Source: Palaemon carinicauda
Taxonomy: Eukaryota; Arthropoda; Malacostraca; Decapoda; Palaemonidae
DNA length: 64,000 bases
Assembly: GCF_036898095.1 (NCBI RefSeq)
Contig: NC_090768.1
Coordinates: forward strand, 42,524,842-42,588,841
Direction of reading: 5' to 3'
How positions within the stretch are numbered: position 1 is the stretch's first letter; every line of letters starts with the position of its first letter. Positions 13,513 to 27,256 of the stretch are shown here, piece after piece. The position numbers were made by a program, and so were the translations under genes. The notes beneath the pieces were generated by a model. The model saw only the letters and a program-made list of their open reading frames with translations. It made no database searches and had not been told where the DNA came from.

Positions 13513-13990
13513 GTTAATGAATATATGTACTTAAGACAGACAGTAAATGTGTCCACAGGACACTAGACAAAATTAAAAGCTGGATAAGCAGGGATTGGTT
13601 AGATTATGAAAAGTAAAATACCACTCTCCCTAAAAAGAAAATTATTTAATCAGATGGTCCTACCAGTACTAACTTATGCATCAGAAACTTGGAGCTTCAC
13701 TAAAGTCTTAGAACATAAGCTAGTTACAACTCAAAGAGCTATGGAACGAATAATGATTGGATTAACAAATAGACAGAAATGGATACGAGAGCAATAGATA
13801 ATAGATGGATAAAAATAATAACAGAATGGATCCCCAGAGATTGCAAACAATATAGGGAAAGGAAAAGAAGACTATGGATTGACGAGCTAGGATAATCTGC
13901 AGGTATATACTGACAGAAGAAGATCATAAAAAGGCGGCAGTGGAAGGACATGTCTGAGACCTTTGTCCCGCAGTAGAATAGCAATAAATA

Positions 13991-13992
<2 letters not shown>
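13512..13992 (+). pseudogene. Non-LTR retrotransposon (LINE) reverse-transcriptase C-terminal fragment
   Basis: The plus strand reads VNEYMYLRQTV, then stops and a frame change, then an ORF at 13606-13797 with IPLSLKRKLFNQMVLPVLTY, ASETWSFTKVLEHKL and [16 protein letters not shown]...WIREQ. After a stop come remnants of [14 protein letters not shown] and RRLWIDELG. This arrangement is typical of the end of RTE/craniofacial-development-protein-2-like LINE ORF2 proteins. The catalytic RT core and endonuclease are absent, so it is a 5'-truncated dead copy. It runs directly into a (TA)n tract, as expected for a LINE with a microsatellite tail. Confidence 0.8.
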
Positions 13993-14346
<354 letters not shown>

Positions 14347-14348
<2 letters not shown>

Positions 14349-16138
14349 GTCTGTGTAATCTTCAACCGTTCGGAGCTTGCACAAAATGTACAGGAGGCTC
14401 ATCAGTAGCAATCCACATTTTCTCCCTCCTTCCTTGCACTCTTGTTTTTGCTAATGCTTAGATTACCTGGGATATGACGTCTTTATCAAACACGGGCTCT
14501 TGCTCCATGGAAGTCATTGAGAGTAATTAGTGAAACTGTTTCAAAGGACATGGTTTGATCCCCGAAGATAAAGAGTTTTCCCTTTGCCATGTAGCCTATA
14601 TTTCCTATAATGGGCCCAACCTGATTATAAACACACCTACGAAATACTGTACAGAAGTAAATCATTTGAAGAAATGCAATTCTATACGTTTTTCGATGGT
14701 CATGTAACTAATTCCGCTTAAGAAAGATTAACTCTAAACAAAATAAAAACTTGACAAGATTCGCGGAAAGCAAGCAATTAACTAAATCCAAAGCATTCAT
14801 TTAAATAACCGGTATCACTGCACTGCTACACCCTTTGACATTTCATTGCAGTATAGAATAGAAACAATTTATCTTAATCGCCTGACAAAGTAATCTAGTT
14901 AAAATAATGAAATTAAATCATTCTCACTCACATGGATAGGCCTATACAAATAGATAGGCTAAACCAATCCCCCGCTTCATAAACCGATATAAAAATATAG
15001 CAAAAATCAAAGTACACAATGACTAAACAAAATGTGAGGATTTCGGATATCATCATCTAAACCGAATAGCATACACCAATGATGTACCTTAATGGCAAGT
15101 GTTGTAGTCTCATTATTAATTGCAACCAAGCAACAAAATCAGTTGAAAAAACCATTTTCAAAACAAGAGCAACGATAGAGAAAATCGTCCCAGTGCATAA
15201 AAGAGGTGGCAAAATAAAAAAAAATGAATGTTTAACAGGAATAAGATAAAAATAAAAGATTAAAATCAACTAAAATGGTGATCAGATAAATAACGGTTCG
15301 AAGAAAATTGCCAAAGTGGAATATTGCCATTGTCAAACTATCAGCTCAAACGTAGAAAAACCGACCTATATGAAGATAATAGCTCATTTGGACCAAAACT
15401 ACCGTTCATCTTGTTACAAGTGCCTATTTTACTATTTGAAGTCAAAACCTTTAATTTATCTATTACTAGATACATGGCCGAGCCAAAACTACTACTCCAG
15501 GAAAAATCATGGAGCCAAGTTTGAACTAAATTTAGTTCAAATTGTGAATTTGTACGAAACAGATATACTGTATTAGTTTTCCTATTCTTAGTACCCATGA
15601 TGGATTATTTTATTACAAGTGAATGAGGTAAGAATATCTTTATCGATGAACTTTAACTTATTTATCATGAAAATCGGCAAAACCAGGAAGGAACAAAATC
15701 TATTTGGAATGTGCTGTGAGAAAAAAAAGAAATTAGGTCCAGCGAGACTGGATACCAACTTAAAATTAATCACTATTGCGAAACTTTCCTAAAAGAACAC
15801 GCTTCCACCAACAACAAAGTGGATGCATAAGTAGCCTTTCATGGGCTGAAACAAGGAGTAGCAATTTCGAGTAAAGCTATCGGTTCTTTGGTTACACATT
15901 CTCAAGTGTACGCCCTGTGCAAATAACATGAAATATGTATGTGGATATGTTCAGCAATAGAGAAAAAAAAAGGAAAAAAAGAAACATTGTGTACCCCAAA
16001 AATTAGGAAAATCTACAAAGGCAGCATTTTTTATAGCTTTGGTTCCAATGGACAATTATCTTCACTTGGATTAGATTTTCTAAGCTGGGTCTTAATTACA
16101 AGACTTATGGGCATCTGCTCTACAGAAAAAAAAAAAAA
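14347..16138. other. RETREG intron 1, no gene seen
   Basis: AT-rich. A short palindrome (TTGAACTAAATTTAGTTCAA) is centred near 15530, and poly-A runs lie at 15720 and 16125. Overlapping ORFs on both strands at 15316-15598 reflect this symmetry and have no recognised domain. Confidence 0.5.
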
Positions 16139-16466
16139 AGACTAGAGAACAATGGTTTCATTTTGGAGTTGCTTACCATAGTCCCTTCTACATTTACCAA
16201 GTGTTAAGTAGCCACTAAACAATTACAGTAAATTAGTTAATCATCATGAGTGAAGAAGAATTCTTCAGTCACCATGAGTGTTGTCAAGAGGAGAACAAGT
16301 ACAGAATAAGCCAGACCATTTTGTGTAGGTGAAAGAAAAATTAGCTGTAACCAAAGAGGGATCCATATATAATAGAACTATCATAGGACCCAATAATTCT
16401 GCACCCCTCTAGCAGTAATATCTCAATGAGTGGTTGGTGTCTTGGCCAACCTAATATGATCAGTCC
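16139..16466 (-). mobile_element. (TAA)n-retroposon family, 5' half only
   Basis: Read on the plus strand, it begins at GACTAGAGAACAATGGTTT and ends at the family's head sequence, TTGGCCAACC. The TAA-tail half is missing. It lies head-to-head with the full copy that starts 32 bp further on. Confidence 0.75.
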
Positions 16467-16497
16467 CCTTCCACCTAACCTAGGACCAGGGATGGCC

Positions 16498-17145
16498 AAG
16501 GCAGGTAGTAGGTTGGCCAGGGCACCAGCTACCCACTGAGATACTAATGCTAGAGGAGTTATGGGGTCTTTTGACTGGCCAGACGTTACTACATTGGATC
16601 CTTCTCTCTGGTTACGGTTCTTTCCCTTTGCCTACACATACTCCGAATAGTCTGGCCTATTCTTTAAAGATTCTCCTCTGTCCTCATACACAAGACAACA
16701 CTGAGATTACCAAACAATTCTTCTTCACCAAAGGGGTTAACTACTGCACTGCAATTGCTCAGTAGCTACTTTCCTCTTGGTAAGGGTAGAAGAGACTCTT
16801 TAGCTATGGTAAACAGCTCTTCTAGGAGATGGATACTCCAAAATCAACCCATGTTCTCTAGTCTTGGGTAGTGCCATAGCCTCTGTACCATGGTCTTCCA
16901 CTGTCTTGGGTTAGAGTTCTCTTGCTTGAGGGTACACTCGGGCATGCTGCTCTATCTTGTTTCTCTTCCTCTTGTTTTGTTATAGTTTCTATAGGAGATA
17001 TTTATTTTAATGTTGTTACTCTTCCTAAATCTTTATTTTTCCTTGTTTCCTTTCCTCACTGGGCTATTTTCCCTGTTGGAGCCGTTGGGCTTGTAGCATC
17101 CTGCTTTTCCAACCAGGGTTGTAACTTAGCAAGTAATAATAATTG
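16498..17145 (+). mobile_element. (TAA)n-tailed retroposon, full-length copy
   Basis: Begins AGGCAGGTAGTAGGTTGGCC, passes TTATGGGGTCTTTTGACTGG, GTCTTGGGTAGTGCCATAGC and TTCCCTGTTGGAGCC, and ends GCAAGTAATAATAAT. At about 645 bp it defines the family's length. The ORF inside it (16922-17146) overlaps the repeat and is not a gene. The head shows no clear tRNA-type A and B boxes, so whether it is a SINE or the tail of a LINE is open. Confidence 0.85.
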
Positions 17146-17440
17146 AAAACACCACATGCAGACCTATTGGTTCCACAAAACCCCATTCATAAATTCACAA
17201 GGATGGGGACTGAGGACTGCTGAAAACTATTTAAGTTGACTTTTTCAAACTTGCTGCAAATGGTTTTCAGTTGAACAGGGATAACATGTATCATTTCGAA
17301 GTTTATACAGTAAATAATTCATCTAATTAACGTTTTAACCGACCTTAATATATTCTAAAAGGAATTTGATTTTTTTTTCATTATTTATTCTTTGCATCAT
17401 TTGCACACTGGACTCCTATCCCTATTGGAGCGTTTTGCTT

Positions 17441-17745
17441 AATTGTAATTATTACTACTAGCTAAGCTACAACCCTGGTTGGAAAAACAGGATGCTATAA
17501 GCATAAGGGCTCAACAGGGTAAAATAGGCTATGTGAAGTAAATAAGGAAAGAGATACAATAATGTACCTGAATGTACCCTCAAGCAGAAAGAGAAACCTA
17601 ACCCAAGACAGTGGAAGACCATGGTAAAGAGGCTATGACACTACCCAAGACTAGAGAACAATGGTAATTTAGGAGAGACCTTTTCCTAGAAGAGCTGCTT
17701 ACCATTGCTAAAGTCTCTTCTACTCTTACTAAGTGGAAAGTAATT
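17441..17745 (-). mobile_element. (TAA)n-tailed retroposon, 5'-truncated copy
   Basis: Starts with TTATTACTACTAGCTAAGC and keeps CCAAGACAGTGGAAGACC and TAGAAGAGCTGCTTACCA. The family's head is absent. It has small internal deletions relative to the 19384 copy. Confidence 0.8.
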
Positions 17746-19383
17746 ATTGCCTTTAATTTGGATTGCAGCTTGGGTATTAATAATAATAATAAGTCGGGCT
17801 CAAACTCCTGACTCATGGATTGTGGGACAAGTGTTTCTAACAGACTAATAATAACAACAATAAGTGAGATGGGCATTTCTAATTGACTACTGTATTTCTT
17901 CAAGAAAAATTATACAAGTGGCAGTGTCACAAAGATAAGCTTATCCTCTCAGGGTCTTAGGGTACTGAGTGACCTTGTTTGCTACATTAAGAACAGTGTG
18001 ATTTTTGTATATATATACAGTACTGCTAATTTTTTTTTGTGGGTAAAAGAAATCTACAAGCTTGGAGATCTTGGAACCATACCCTGTAAAAGCCAATAGC
18101 AGAATTTACAATATTTTTCTAAGCACATAACTAAATTTTTTATCCTATAAAGGGGATACAGTTCAGGGGAACACCTGACAACAACGATTCAGCGTCTTAT
18201 ATCGCAAATACATATTGTAACAATCCCTATTTCAAAATCTTTGCCTTCTGAACACCTCTTAAAAAGAATAATTAATGATGTACTGTAAAAAATAGGCTTA
18301 ATATAAGCCTGACTATTTTTAACTGTATGATTTACGTCGATAAGCCAATATTGAAAAAAATGAGGAAAACATACACTATATAGCATATATATACAATACA
18401 GTATAGCATATTGACAAAGTTTCAAAAGTACACTGCATTCACAAATAATAAAAAATTTGGGGTAAGTCCAAGAGAACTGTCACTTTGTCAAGATCATAAA
18501 TGCTCTATCAATGAACTTTATTATTAAGTAATATCCAATTTTATGGCCTGCTAATGTACCTGCACAGTATTATAAAATCATATAAGATGGTAAACTACCC
18601 TGGTAATGTTAGTGCAACATGGTTTAAGAAATAAATTATCAGATAACAAGAAACGTTACATCCAACTATTGCACATACTTTTAAAAACAGAACATAGCTA
18701 CAAGTAAATATTACTTGAAATTACATTTTTTTTTCAATTATCCTATTATCATTCAACTTGAGCTAATATCTATATGGAAAAGTAATATATGCTATAAATT
18801 TTAATACAATAAATAAAAATAAGAATGATTAAAAAAAATAAAAATATATCAGTTAAAGTACATAGGCTAAATATTAAAATAAAGATTACATGGTAGTTTG
18901 AAAAAACACAACTAATTCCCCAACTATACTTCAAAGCGTCAACAGCCTAAAACTTCGTGAAGGCTGCACCATACTTCATCAGTAGCTAAAGGCAATAAAA
19001 GTGCTCCAGAACACATGGCTCCTTAACAGAATACAAGTAAAGGCATTCTGCCCAATGAATACTACAGTAATATACAGTACATCAAATCCATAGGTGTAAT
19101 GCTAATTCAGAAAAAGGAAATCACAAATTGTGTAGGTTTGTATATTGAGAATCAAGAATATCAACACAAAACAAACAAAATACACTTTAAAAGAAAATTT
19201 TGAAAAAGAATCAAATTCAGCATTGTACAAACATTAGGATAAATGGCTTCTCTATATTTCAAGGCAGACACATGAAGGACCTAGAAAGTCATAAGACATG
19301 GAAGAGCATTGGAAAAGGAGATCCAATTATATGATAATTTGTAATATTTTTTTTTAAACTTCTCCCATAGAGGCATCATATAC
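17746..19383. other. RETREG intron 1, no gene seen
   Basis: Very AT-rich sequence with only short unrecognised ORFs. Confidence 0.5.
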
Positions 19384-20040
19384 AATTATTATTATTACTT
19401 GCTAAGCTACAACCCTAGTTGGAAAAGCAGAATGCTATAAGCACAGGGGCTCCAACAGGGAAAATAGCTCAGTGTGGAAAGGAAACAAGGAAAAATAAAA
19501 TATCTTAAGAAGAGTAACAACATTCAAATAAATATCTCCTATATAAACTATACAAACTCTAACATAACAAGAGGAAGAGAAATAGGATAGAATAGTGCGC
19601 CCGAATGTACCTTCAAGCAAGAGAACTCTAACCCAAGACAGGGGAAGACCATGGTACAGAGGCTATGGCACTAACCAAGACTAGAGAACAATGGTTTGAT
19701 TTTGGAGTGTCCTTCTCCTAGAAGAGCTGCTTACCAAAGCTAAAGAGTCTCTTCTACCCTTACCAAGAGGAAATTGGCCACCGAACAATTACAGTGCGAT
19801 AGTTAACCTCTTGAGAGAAAAAAGAATTGGTTGTAATCTCAGTGTTGTCAGGTGTATGAGGACTGAGGAGAATATGTAAAGAATAGGTCAGACTATTCAG
19901 TGTGTGTGTAGGCAAAGGGAAAATAAACCGTAACTAGTGAGAAGGATCCAACATAGTATTTTCTGGCCAGTCAAAAGACCCCATAACTTTCTAGCAGTAG
20001 TATCTCAAAGGACGGCTGGTGCCCAGGCCAACCTACTACC
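19384..20040 (-). mobile_element. (TAA)n-tailed retroposon, full-length copy
   Basis: ATTATTATTACTTGCTAAGC begins the copy on the plus strand. It continues through ATGGCACTAACCAAGACTAG to CCCAGGCCAACCTACTACCT. It aligns end to end with the inverted copy at 16498-17145. Confidence 0.85.
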
Positions 20041-20330
20041 TATAAACCCAAATACTAATTCAATAACCTGACCTGACCAAAAAAAAGAAGAAATGCAAAA
20101 AAATTGGTTATTCCTGAAGCATCTAAAGCTGTATTCACATGGGGATGTATTGTACCATATATACGTAAGGAGAATGCATTTCAACTTTTGAGCAACCTAT
20201 TGCAGCATTGAAAGAATGAACATAATCATTGAAGTCACCCATATTACACACGTCATTAACATTATACAGTATCACATAGTGGATAGCCTATATGCAATAA
20301 TGCCTTGATGTGAATTATTATTATATTTAC

Positions 20331-20344
20331 AAAAAAAAAAAAAG

Positions 20345-20391
<47 letters not shown>
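20331..20391. repeat. Poly-A tract
   Basis: About 60 nearly uninterrupted adenines with a single G. No adjoining retroelement is recognised, so it may be an expanded A-run, not a retroposon tail. Confidence 0.9.
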
Positions 20392-20392
<1 letters not shown>

Positions 20393-23300
20393 AACTAAAG
20401 AAAGTAAAATGCATGTCTCTAATCATTTAAACAGCAGTTTTCACATTGAAGAGGTGTACTGTACATCCTCTAGCATTTTGACGACTATATTTCTGTCATG
20501 TTCAATTTTACCCGAGAAGTAGAAAAGGTTTTTTTCCAATAGTTGCTATTTTATCAAGTACTGATATGGTGCATTCATGCCCATTTCTGTGCTTATACTC
20601 TTACAGTCCTTCAAACCATACAATTTTTTATTCTATGATAGCCACAGTTAAAATAAATATTGTATTAGCTACAAAATAATTTAGGATAGAATCTTGCTTA
20701 GAGCAACAGTTGTATCAGAATGTTGGTAAACTACAATTGTCTTTAAAAACTGCTATATAGTGTACAGTCAACCTTGCTCTGAACTTACTTGAATCATAAA
20801 CAAAAACAAACACCCATACAAACAATATAGGCCAAGCATGAATAGTGAAAACATCAGTTAATTTGTAGGAATGAAAGAAGCAGTGAGAGAGTTAATCGGC
20901 AAGCAGTGATTAAAACATCAGGCCCTGTAAGACCCATAGTTATAATAACATTTAGCAAAGGTTGAAGGAGAGATGAATAAGATGTGCCTTTGGCAATTTA
21001 AGGATGAATGCAAACCTTACAGTTAACACATCAAATGTTTAACTTAAGATCAAATTGGAGGATTCATACAACGATAGGGCATGTAGAACAATGTTTGGGT
21101 TTGATATACAGTAGTTAGAAAGCATCCTTGTAACTACCACAGTCATACTTAAAAAAAGGTTGAAGACTACAATGATTAATTTGGGCTACATAGCCTAGCT
21201 CTGGTGCCTGTGAGGCCCTTCAGCAACCAAACGCAACTGGGAAGGAACCCTGTAGTTACAATATGAAGTTTAAGTTAAAAGCTAGACAACAATATGTAGA
21301 AACTGAAGCCGGAACAAATATGAAGTACAAAGATATGAAGAAAGGGCAGCTCAGGAACAACGTTATGCAGCAAAGACACTTAAGTAATACCTACTGTACA
21401 CCCCCAAGGAGCAGCACTGATGGTACTACCCCATTAAGGGGAACAAGGTTGAGGAGGATTTTTAAGTGACCATCGTTCCTAAACTGCACCAGAGCAATTG
21501 AAAGCTGTGTCATAGAATTATATAGCAGACAAACTTCTATGCAAGTCTAAAGGGGCTAAGTGGGAAGGGGGGATTAGAGGTAAATTCCTACCCAGAAGGA
21601 TACTGTTCACTGAGCTTGACTAGAGCTTCTGCTTGGCACTAATTCATCACTACTGTTGGCGTTATTCATCAATAGGAATTAGTAGGTATTTAGTCTGGCC
21701 AGGGGTTAGGTTAAGCTGTATGTCATTTCTCTATATAAAGGGTAGCTAGCCCCAGCGAGTAGGCATAACATTAGAAAATTAAGACATGACACAGCCAATG
21801 TAAAGACTTTCATGGCAATTTATGAAATTTTCTGTAAAATGGGTGTTAAGCAAGTAATTTTTTCACATGATTCTAATGATTGAAGTTGCTGGATACCAAA
21901 GCAAACTTACTGCTTGGATCTGTCTTGAGCATCATTATCACTGTCCATGTACAAGAACGTCTATCTGTGTCATACGTACAATAATAATGATGGGCTGCCT
22001 ACGACTACATTTTAAGTAAAAGCACATTAGCAAAAATACAGATGAAATCAATGTATTTTTGTGAACTAACAAAGTATATGTCCTAGCCTTCAATACTGCA
22101 CATACTAAAGTGACTTTATAATATTGCTCAAGGTTTAATCTTTAACCAATTCCCACTATGATAGCCACAACTGTGAGCTTCTCAGCAGCATTTAAATAAG
22201 GTCATACACAACCAGCTGTCTAACTAAAATGTTCCAATATTAAGAGCTTTCTTAAATACCAAACCATTCTCAATTCCTGGATCAGTTACAATGATATTTA
22301 ATATGACTTAGAAGCATCTAAAATTCTTACAGTAATGTATAAAAGAAGTTATAGCGAATCAAATTTTGAGTAAACTATAATTCAACTTAATCACTTTGTA
22401 TTTATTTCAAACTGTTGACAATTCAAGAACAGTGCTACAGTATACTGAACTAAGATAATGGTGGGTTTCCTTTGACACTATAGGCCTACAAAGTATATTA
22501 AAAGTATGTAAACAAACAAATGAGGTGGTGTAATACAATGGAACAGCATTAAGTTCTATCAACAGTATAATACCAAACACTTGTTTATAATTTGACAACA
22601 ATAGTATTGTGATCTTGCATATTCTTATGTAGTACTAACCTTTATCTTAAATGTGTTATTAATTTATATTTGTATGACTATGAATACAATTACAATAAAG
22701 CAATACTGAGCACTAAATAAAATAACAGTCCAACTAAGACTGCATTTCATCCAAGCAGTTCGATAACAACATGCTTGATAACAAAAACAAAAGTTATAAA
22801 ATCTGTTGCAATCATAACCACTTTATAAAAATGAAAAACACTTTTTAAAGGTGAATAATATTATGGTATTTTTTTCAATAGAATAATGTTGTAAATTACA
22901 AAATATTTATGAACATACAGTATATAGGCCTAGGCCTATCACCATCAGCAGCCATTACTATCCCACTGTAGAACAAAGGGCTTCAAGTATAGGCCTATAT
23001 GAAGGACATTATAAGCCTAGACTAGAAATTTTCTTTTTTTTTATTAGTATTCATCTTTCAAACGTTGATTCATATCAACCACAAACATCACTCTCGAATT
23101 GTCAAGATCAGAACCAAACAATTGATTTGACAAATACATATAAAACATTAAAAATGAAGTAAATGAAAAATTTTAAACAGAACAAAACTTTTTTACTGCT
23201 ATACCTTTAGCTACCTCAAAACACATCTTGCCATTGCTATACCTGATCTGATGCTTAAGTGTGGTCTCCTTGTATGGAAGAAGAGAAACTTTCTCCCTTT

Positions 23301-23843
23301 GGTAGAACCATTAACAAGAAATATTCAGATTATCTAAATAGAGCCATTTGCTGTATATTAACAAGAGCTTTAACATAAGATTAAAGTACCCTGGGTCAAC
23401 AATAGGAATAGCTAAGACTATCAACACATTAGAAGAGTACAGTACACCAAATCATTTGGCTATTTATCTACCATAGTATAAATTGGTGTGCCTTACAGGT
23501 TAGCATATAAATTTCACACTTCTAATTTTCCCATTGCTATTTTGGTAAAAGGTCAAGGTGTCAGTATTTGTAAGGAGGAAGGTTGCAAAAAAACATCTTG
23601 ACTACATGTGGCTAGCAAGGTGCAAAATGGCTAAAATTGTTTTAAAACTACGTAGGTCTAGGGAAAACTACAGGACTAGTCTACGGTAGCTCCACGAAGA
23701 CTTCAACCCTCCAATCAATAGACAGTGTCGTAATATCTAGCATTTGGGTCAACACTAACTCTAGCCTACTGTTAGCAATACAATCACTGTCGTGACCCAA
23801 GCTGGGTCAACTCATCCTCCATTAACCTGTGTAAGCTACTCAC
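20392..23843. other. RETREG intron 1, no exon seen
   Basis: AT-rich. The segment 22937-22995 carries CAGCAGCCATTACTATCC and GTAGAACAAAGGGCTTCA, resembling the decapod repeat at 10765. No coding region was found on either strand. Confidence 0.5.
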
Positions 23844-24049
23844 CAAAAAAGAACGTTCACCGCTACCACAGCTACAGCGCTTGTTCCAGGTCGTTCCCAT
23901 ATAAGAATTGACTGTAAGGTGACCATATATGCTTCCCATGGACCCAATACGCGATTTAACTTCCGTGTGTCGGGTTTCGCGGGAGATGGATCAGAATTTT
24001 CACTTTTGAAAGGCCATAGCCTTAGAATGGCGGACTTCCACGAGAACAT
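23844..24049 (-). CDS. RETREG: RETREG/FAM134-family reticulophagy regulator, start-codon exon
   Basis: Minus strand: ATG at 24049, 68 codons plus two bases, then a GTGAGT donor directly after TTTTTTG. The peptide starts MFSWKSAILRLWPF and contains LNRVLGPWEAYMVTLQS, ILIWERPGTSA and VAVVAVNVLFW. The VLGP-E...WERP-S----LN--FW pattern is the start of the reticulon-homology domain of RETREG proteins, before and inside the first intramembrane hairpin. The last Trp codon is split and is completed by exon 2 at 10709, with no frame change. The start is the first ATG of the open frame; an upstream 5'UTR is not defined. Intron 1 is 13,134 bp and full of retroelements. Confidence 0.87.
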
Positions 24050-26097
24050 GTCTACACTTCAAAGGTACAACAATAACACTGAGCTTCGTCTTCTTCGAGC
24101 TGCGCACATGATGGCAGAAACCCCTGGGTTGCGGGAAAGAAAACGGGAACGTTACCAATTTATTTACAGAATTTCTATTTTTTATATTTCTTTTCTTAAT
24201 ATCGATGCTGTCTTCAAGTCTTACAAAAAGAGCACAGACTGTTTCAATTTTGGAAAAATGTTAATCTTAGTCTCTTAGATCCTATTACTTATTTCATAAA
24301 ATCGGGGCATGGCATTTCGTCATCGTCTGGCAGTGTTTAGGTATAATGTTAATGCGATCTACAAACATGTATTATTGAATTTATTAGTTGTCTTTGTTGG
24401 TGCATCTGTTTTTTAGTTTCATTGACGATTTGTCAATAAAGTGTGGTACGCAATATGCATCTACTAGTGTAAAACAAGGTGTTTTAGAGGTAAGAACTGC
24501 GGAACTATACGATTTCGGATGCATTTCTTTGTTGACATCGACCAATCAGCTGAGGATCAAAACAAATCCTCCATTGAAAAAGAAAACGGGAAAACTTAAG
24601 GGATGACTAGTTGAGATTAAATCATTTTATTTTATTTTCTTGTGTTTACTGAATGCTTGTGCTTGCAAGAACTTGTGTTGAAATAATGCCAACTTGATTT
24701 AATAACTAATTCAGTTTATTAGAGATACTAGAAATTGAATGACTGCAGAACTAAATAAACATATATTGCCATTCTTGGGAAAATGTACATGAAAAGGTGA
24801 TCCCATCACTCTTTTGTCGTCTGCTGAGTGAAAGCTTGGTTACGTTGCTTTCACTTCAGTATAAAATTTAAAGTATGAATACCTATCCTGGAACCATAAC
24901 CTACAGCTTAAAGTATAAAATGTGCCATAGTCATCATATTTTGTAAAGTTGATAAGTCTAAGCCATATAATTACAGTGCACAAGGTACCGGAAACTCATG
25001 CCTAACCTCCGTTGTCCTTGTATTCAGAGTGTTATATGTGATGGACCCATGGACCAAGATAGGAGCAAAGACATGGGAAAACATCCTTACGAACTTTTGT
25101 GTGCGTGTGAGTATGTACTTTTATACAGGCAACATTTAGACGATAACTAAATTAAATTTAGAGTGTTCAATTAATTAAGCACGATTAGCTTATCCAGGTG
25201 CGCGAGGTCTCTTGACGTAAGGGAACTGTGCTTGCTAATTCACACGAACAAAATATATTTTTATATGATTCTGCAAACTAGACTCGTACGAAAATATTCA
25301 AGTGGCTCCAGCGATTTCAAATAAAGTAAGAAGGCATCTTTTATTATCTTAGATTTTCATTTTGGGGACTAAAATGTTATTTTGTTTTAATCAATTTATT
25401 GCGCCCATTGGCGTCAGACATTTGAGTACATGGTAACAGTAGTATTGTTTACATCTACATTGTAATTATGTTATGCCAAGAGTAAAAACTAAGTATAGAC
25501 AGACATCTAAGAACATATTAAAAATACTGTTCACAACTACAGTATATAATGAAGGTTATACAAAGTAATACAAAATAAAGTATAGAAAGACATTTAGTAC
25601 ATATTAAAAATGATATTGTTCATTTCTCTATATGAAAGGTTATACAAATGAATTCATACGGAATACAAAAGGTTTAGATAATTAATTGTTATATAGATAC
25701 AAAAAAAAATCAATTTATTCTATATTGGTTCCTTTAAGTACCATTTTTTAGATGGTTGATATACTTCGTATAGCTTCATACCTTATGTATATAAAAATTG
25801 CCGTGATTATTTTCCATTTTCATGAACTCTTTGAGTTATTTTACTAACAGCCTTTGATAGCCTACCACAGACATACTGATCTATTCATCAATATTTTAAA
25901 CACCAGAGGGATAAATTAACCAAACTTGTGTTTCTTATACCTCACACATACATTCATCAATATCTTAACAGCAGAGTGAAAAAATATTTCAAAAGTATGT
26001 TTCATAAAAGTTTTATTTTTGTGCCTATATATCTATTAATTCTTTCTTTTATCATTTTCAGTGAAGCGTTAGGGGTTCCTGTTTCTTAAGGTAAATA
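24050..26097. other. Upstream region of RETREG; no gene seen
   Basis: The RETREG promoter should lie just above 24049, but I see no clear TATA or Inr assignment. A plus-strand ORF covering the exon (23919-24278) is treated as its antisense shadow. The rest is AT-rich. Confidence 0.45.
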
Positions 26098-26466
26098 GAT
26101 ATCATTATCATTATCATTATCATTATCATTATCATTATTCTTATTAGCTAAGCAACAACCCTAGTTGAAAAGGCATTCCTTTCCTATTGCAGTTTTACTA
26201 TTTTCATCATCATCATCATCATTATCATTATCATTATCATTATCACCATCATCATCATCATCATTATTATCATAATTCTTATTCTTATTAGCTAAACAAC
26301 AACCCTAGTTGGAAAGACATTCCTTTCCTATTGCAGTTTTACTATTTTCATCATCATCATTATCATTATCACCATCATCATCATCATCATTATTATCATA
26401 ATTCTTATTCTTATTAGCTAAACAACAACCCTAGTTGGAAAGACATTCCTTTCCTATTGCAGCTTT
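26098..26466. repeat. Triplicated module: (ATC/ATT)n plus retroposon tail fragment
   Basis: Three consecutive units each have TCATTATCATT-type repeats, then TTCTTATTAGCTAA(G/A)CAACAA, CCCTAGTTG, CATTCCTTTCCTATTGCAG. The middle piece is the extreme tail-end of the (TAA)n retroposon, minus strand. Units 2 and 3 are nearly identical, so the fragment was amplified locally after insertion. Confidence 0.85.
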
Positions 26467-26757
26467 TCTATAACGTATCCATTCAATTTTTCACTCATTC
26501 GTTTACGGAATTTCTTTACAAACAAGTTAACGTGATTTTTCAATTTTGTGTTTTTATTCATATATTCGTCCTTTTTCTGTAAGGTAAAATAGCATATTGA
26601 GAAAGTCTTTTAAGAATTTTGGTGATTAATCTATCTTGGGGGAATTTCTTATTAATTCTTTCAGTTTACCATCATTTGGATAATTTTCTGCTGTTTTTGG
26701 TCTTCAGCTTCTGACTCTCATCTTAATTTATTGGACAAAAATCCCTATCTATTAAGC

Positions 26758-27256
26758 TAAAACGACTGCTAGATCTTTGTTCAGACAGTCCCTACAACGT
26801 TTAGAACGCTTCCAGAAAGCTAAAATCACTGCTAGACCTCTGTTCAGACAGGCCCTACAATGTTTAGAAAGCTAAAATCACTGCTAGATCTTTGCTCAGA
26901 CAGTCCCTACAATGTTTAGAACGCTTCCAGAAAGCTAAAATCACTGCTAGGTCTTTGTTCAGACAAGCCCTACAATGTTTAGAACGCTTCCAGAAAGCTA
27001 AAATCACTGCTAGGTCTTTGTTCAGACAAGCCCTACAATGTTTAGAACGCTTCCAGAAAGCTAAAATCACTGCTAGGTCTTTGTTCAGACAAGCCCTACA
27101 ATGTTTAGAACGCTTCCAGAAAGCTAAAATCACTGCTAGGTCTTTGTTCAGACAAGCCCTACAATGTTTAGAACGCTTCCAGAAAGCTAAAATCACTGCT
27201 AGGTCTTTGTTCAGACAGGTCCTACGACGTTTAGAACGCTCCCAGAAGGCTAAATC
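26758..27256. repeat. 63-bp minisatellite, 8 units
   Basis: TTGTTCAGACA-like landmarks recur at 26777, 26841, 26893, 26956, 27019, 27082, 27145 and 27208. Spacing is exactly 63 bp in the central units, which are essentially identical. The second-third junction has lost 11 bp. Because 63 is a multiple of 3, the array is open on both strands: plus 26892-27290 with 21-residue repeats such as FRQALQCLERFQKAKITARS, and minus 26864-27196. No start context, splice site or homologue suggests it is expressed. Confidence 0.92.

Noticed and set aside
16922..17146. ORF with an apparent hydrophobic leader
   Set aside because: It is wholly inside a full-length copy of the (TAA)n retroposon; the corresponding ORF is broken in other copies (for example 19435-19620).
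23919..24278. Plus-strand 119-codon ORF containing MADFHENMSTLQRYNNN, with a good ATG context
   Set aside because: It lies antisense over the RETREG start exon, whose protein signature is strong. There is no clear donor after it and no recognisable domain.
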